A program made the position numbers and the translations under genes. Shown piece after piece: positions 61,269 through 64,000 of a DNA stretch of 64,000 nucleotides. The notes under the pieces are model-generated. The model was given only the letters and a program-made list of their open reading frames with translations, did not search any database and had not been told where the DNA came from. This stretch comes from Flavobacterium sp. PMTSA4. Lineage in GTDB: Bacteria; Bacteroidota; Bacteroidia; Flavobacteriales; Flavobacteriaceae. The DNA lies in NCBI RefSeq assembly GCF_032098525.1, contig NZ_CP134890.1, positions 1,116,001-1,180,000 on the forward strand, in the 5' to 3' direction. Numbering within the stretch: the stretch's first letter is position 1; each line of letters starts with the position of its first letter.

Positions 61269-62753
61269 CTATTTTTTTCTTCTTCTATTCAGAATATCTT
61301 TAAAATCAATTCTTTGGTTTAATTCTTTACACGAAAATATGATAGAGATAATTACTAAAATTGAAATAATACAATTAGCATAAAAAGTATCCAAAAAGTA
61401 AACTGAAACAATCGCTAAAAAACCAACAGAACAACACATCAAAATCAATTTTTTACAAGAGTTTGAAAAACTAAATTCATAGTTCTTTTTAACTATTTGA
61501 TAAACGTAGATTAAATAGAATAAATAGTTGAAAAAGTAAGCCAACCCAAGTCCAAGCAAGCCATAATATTTATATAAAACTATTGATAAAACAAAGTTTA
61601 AAATATCACTAAAAAGAGCTTGTTTAAAAAATATCTTTTTATCGCCTTTTACTAAAATAATATATCCGATTGGGAAAACTACCGCTTTTAAAATAATTGA
61701 AAACAAAGCAAATTTTAATATCGAAAAAGCGCTCAAAAACTCTTTTGTATATAATAGTTCTATCATTAATGGCGCAACCATATACAACATTATGATAGCT
61801 GGCGTAACCAAAATTAAAGCTATCTCAATTTGATGATTTACTACTTGTTTAACTTTTGAATTATCAGAACTTAAAGCTGTTAATTTTGGGTAAAAATCAT
61901 AAGCCATAGCATTAAAAATTAGTCCTAAATAATTGATTAAAATCACTGAACTTACTTCATAGTAACCTAGAATTTGAGTAAAATTTCCATCGTCATTTAA
62001 ATATAACTTTATACAAAAATTTGCAATCTGACCCAAAATTAAATTGATAGACATAAAAAATCCGAACTTAAAAATTGGACTGGATTTTTCATAAAATTCA
62101 TTAAAATTAAATGGCAAAATTTTAATACTGTATTGTCTTGTAAAATATAAAGTAACCAACAAAAGAACAATACTTGAGTACATCATAACCCAAATAATTC
62201 CTTCTATCCGTAAATAATAATAAATAATTATTGTTCCGATAGCAATAAAAAAAGCGGCAACAATATTGCAAACCGCTAAAGCTTTTATTTTATTGACGCC
62301 TTGTAGAATTGCCATTCTCGTATTAGTAAAACTAACAATCAGAAAATAAACAGCTAATAGTTGAAACCAATGCTGTTTTTCTTTATTTCCAAAAGTCAAA
62401 TCGCTTAAATAGGAACTAAAAATAAATGAAATTAACGCACCTAAAACTCCAATAATAATTGCCATTTTTTGCAACATTGAAATTGTATTGGATAACTTAG
62501 ATTTATCTTCATCACCGCTAACTAAAGCTACTTCACGAGTTGCAACCGTCAGAAATTCAAAATTTGTTATGGCAGTTATGATATTTACAGAATTTGTTAA
62601 AAGTGAAACCAAACCTATACCAATTGGTCCAATATAAATTGCAACAACTTTAGAACTGATTATGCTGATAATTGTTCTAAAAACTTGCATCATTCCGAAA
62701 ACTCCAGTAGCTTTCATGATAGAACGATAAGATTTATTTATTTCTAAACTCAT
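61269..62753 (-). CDS. Wzx-type polysaccharide flippase
   Basis: A 494-aa integral membrane protein with about twelve to fourteen hydrophobic segments, of the MATE/Wzx superfamily. The front FGMMQVFRTIISIISSKVVAIYIGPIGIGLVSL and the paired basic loops are typical of O-antigen or capsule repeat-unit flippases that move undecaprenyl-linked oligosaccharide across the inner membrane. It is the transport step of this locus; no polymerase (Wzy) is recognised in the window. Confidence 0.9.
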   Translation of the reverse strand: MSLEINKSYRSIMKATGVFGMMQVFRTIISIISSKVVAIYIGPIGIGLVSLLTNSVNIITAITNFEFLTVATREVALVSGDEDKSKLSNTISMLQKMAIIIGVLGALISFIFSSYLSDLTFGNKEKQHWFQLLAVYFLIVSFTNTRMAILQGVNKIKALAVCNIVAAFFIAIGTIIIYYYLRIEGIIWVMMYSSIVLLLVTLYFTRQYSIKILPFNFNEFYEKSSPIFKFGFFMSINLILGQIANFCIKLYLNDDGNFTQILGYYEVSSVILINYLGLIFNAMAYDFYPKLTALSSDNSKVKQVVNHQIEIALILVTPAIIMLYMVAPLMIELLYTKEFLSAFSILKFALFSIILKAVVFPIGYIILVKGDKKIFFKQALFSDILNFVLSIVLYKYYGLLGLGLAYFFNYLFYLIYVYQIVKKNYEFSFSNSCKKLILMCCSVGFLAIVSVYFLDTFYANCIISILVIISIIFSCKELNQRIDFKDILNRRRKK

Positions 62754-62771
62754 TGGTTTCTACTCTGTAAA

Positions 62772-63788
62772 TCAATCAATTTTACAACCTATATTTATGT
62801 AATAATTTTTAAAATCGTTACTCCAATTTATCCAATTTTCTGTTTGAATTGCGTTTTGATTTGAAGAATTTAAAACCTTTACAACTTCATCAGAATGAAT
62901 GTCATTCGGCAAAGATTTGATGACTTCAAAAGTATCATTTAACCAAGCTTCATTCATGATTTTGTTGAACTGAAACATATCGACATTGCCTGAAAATTTT
63001 TCTTTATGCTCATTGGTTGCCGATGAAATAAAACCTGTTTTTAAAACTTCTTTTTCGCAACGGGCAAATTTCAATTTCCCCTTTGAATCTTTAAACTTTT
63101 TAACTGCATTATACAATTGCAAACCTTCATCAACTTTATTTTGATGATTTTTCCATAAGCTTAAAAAGTATTCTTTATTGAAAATCATTCCGGCAACTGC
63201 ATAAATTGTATAGTAAGCAAGGTGTTTTTCATCAGTATGGATTTTAAAAAGACGAAGCGTTTTTCGAATTTTAAATTTATCAAACTTGTAAAAAATGAAA
63301 TTATATATCGACGGAACTATTGTAAATAATTTTGGTTCCAATAAAACAATGTTATTTAATTTCTGCTCTTTTTTGTTTTGATTAATAATTGAATTTCCTA
63401 TCCAATATAATTTTGTCATTGCAACACTGTTATTTGCAATTTCATTGTTTATTTCATTCAAATTGACATCATCAATAAACCAAGTATCATCTTCAATCAG
63501 AATAAAGTTTTCAGATGCATTTTTTGCTGCATTCAACCAAAACTCTATTGGGATTTTATATTTTTCTGGTCGCTTTCCTACCGAAGTATATGTGACTTTC
63601 TCATTATAAAACTCAGATTTCTTTATTATAACAAATGGATATTTTTCTTGAATTTTATCTAAATAGATTTGCGGCGTTCCATCATCAAGAACAACAACAT
63701 TCCCATTATTTACAACATGTTTTTGAATAGAAAAAAGACATCTATCTAGATAATATGGTCTGTTGTAGGATTTAATTAATATATCCAT
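62772..63788 (-). CDS. Glycosyltransferase family 2-like protein
   Basis: A 338-aa protein with a GT-A start (MDILIKSYNRPYYLDRCLFSIQKHV) and an acidic LIEDDTWFIDD (about residue 96), which likely acts as the metal-binding DxD motif although only EDD is seen. The rest is Lys- and Asn-rich without other motifs. It lies 18 bp upstream of the flippase gene on the same strand and follows the acyltransferase gene, so these three appear to form one unit. Confidence 0.8.
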   Translation of the reverse strand: MDILIKSYNRPYYLDRCLFSIQKHVVNNGNVVVLDDGTPQIYLDKIQEKYPFVIIKKSEFYNEKVTYTSVGKRPEKYKIPIEFWLNAAKNASENFILIEDDTWFIDDVNLNEINNEIANNSVAMTKLYWIGNSIINQNKKEQKLNNIVLLEPKLFTIVPSIYNFIFYKFDKFKIRKTLRLFKIHTDEKHLAYYTIYAVAGMIFNKEYFLSLWKNHQNKVDEGLQLYNAVKKFKDSKGKLKFARCEKEVLKTGFISSATNEHKEKFSGNVDMFQFNKIMNEAWLNDTFEVIKSLPNDIHSDEVVKVLNSSNQNAIQTENWINWSNDFKNYYINIGCKID

Positions 63789-63803
63789 TAATCGTTTTTC
63801 AAT

Positions 63804-64000
63804 TTAAAGATTGCGAATTACTCGTGCTGGATTTCCTGCTGCAATCGAATTATCAGGAATACTTTTAGTAACTATGGAACCATTTCCAATAACTGAATTT
63901 TTTCCAATAGTTACACCTTTTAAAATTGTAACATTATCGCCTAAAAAAACATTTTCTTCAATTGTTACAGAAGCCGTTTTTGGTTGGTCATCATTTCTTT
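63804..64000 (-). CDS. Hexapeptide-repeat acyltransferase, C-terminal part (cut by window edge)
   Basis: The last 65 residues of a left-handed beta-helix transferase run in from the right edge: VTIEENVFLGDNVTILKGV, TIGKNSVIGNGSIV and the usual end SIPDNSIAAGNPARVIRNL. Its repeats are I-G-x4 type. Sugar O- or N-acetyltransferases of WbbJ/WecD or FdtC type fit the locus; with the FdtA-like isomerase it could complete an acetylated amino-deoxy sugar, but the N-terminus is needed to tell. It stops 16 bp before the GT2-like gene. Confidence 0.9.
   Translation of the reverse strand, partial: RNDDQPKTASVTIEENVFLGDNVTILKGVTIGKNSVIGNGSIVTKSIPDNSIAAGNPARVIRNL

Overview
The window looks like a chromosomal segment of a Flavobacterium-type member of the Bacteroidota. 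The evidence is low GC, many promoters of the Bacteroidota form (TAnnTTTG, sometimes with TTG about 18-21 bp upstream), type IX secretion (T9SS) genes and cargo (porX, a T9SS sorting domain), SecD and SecF fused in one gene, and many lipoproteins, some with acidic residues just after the lipid-bearing Cys. No tRNA, rRNA, CRISPR array or insertion sequence was seen.

Layout. 1-8.1 kb: secreted and lipoprotein genes (a cut secreted protein, a GH28 polygalacturonase-like enzyme, a cupin, a TfoX-N protein, a PhoX-like lipoprotein, a di-haem cytochrome c peroxidase). 8.2-16.1 kb: a two-gene surface-protein operon, an NfeD/flotillin pair, a YadA-head/S74 surface protein, an NTF2-like lipoprotein, and an orphan gene lying in what may be a lone integron-type cassette. 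16.2-22.2 kb: a long 21-bp-periodic intergenic array, a large zinc metalloprotease, acs and birA. 22.3-27.9 kb: a growth and membrane cluster (rsfS, ftsH, LUD protein, cdsA, psd, acyl-CoA-binding protein, lipoprotein superoxide dismutase). 27.9-33.9 kb: pepO-like protease, a small Cys/Lys-rich protein, and a sulfane-sulfur cluster (Crp-type regulator, TauE/SafE, a CstB-like dioxygenase-rhodanese fusion, a DUF2892 protein, thioredoxin). 34.1-38.2 kb: porX, tsaE, ald and two small hypotheticals. 38.3-46.7 kb: a second 21-bp array, secDF, mdh, gyrB, asnB. 46.9-54.3 kb: a membrane protein, a GreA-like protein, an outer-membrane barrel with a giant TPR partner, and ftsE. 54.3-64 kb: a surface-polysaccharide locus with glycosyltransferases, a FdtA-type isomerase, a Wzx flippase, a 2OG-Fe(II) oxygenase and an acyltransferase, in alternating orientations.

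Most interesting signals. (1) Two intergenic arrays with an exact 21-bp period (about two helical turns), at 16345-16752 and 38346-38660. Each begins about 15-20 bp beyond the rho-independent terminator of a minus-strand gene and ends before the next minus-strand gene. (2) Two near-identical 16-bp dyads (AGTAAC-N4-GTTACT type), each centred exactly 36.5 bp from the G of the -7 TTTG, upstream of the CstB-like and TauE/SafE genes. They point to class II control by the adjacent Crp-type regulator, which carries Cys77, Cys83 and Cys84. Together these suggest a Crp-controlled counterpart of the staphylococcal cst persulfide system. All functional statements come from reading the sequence; no search was run.
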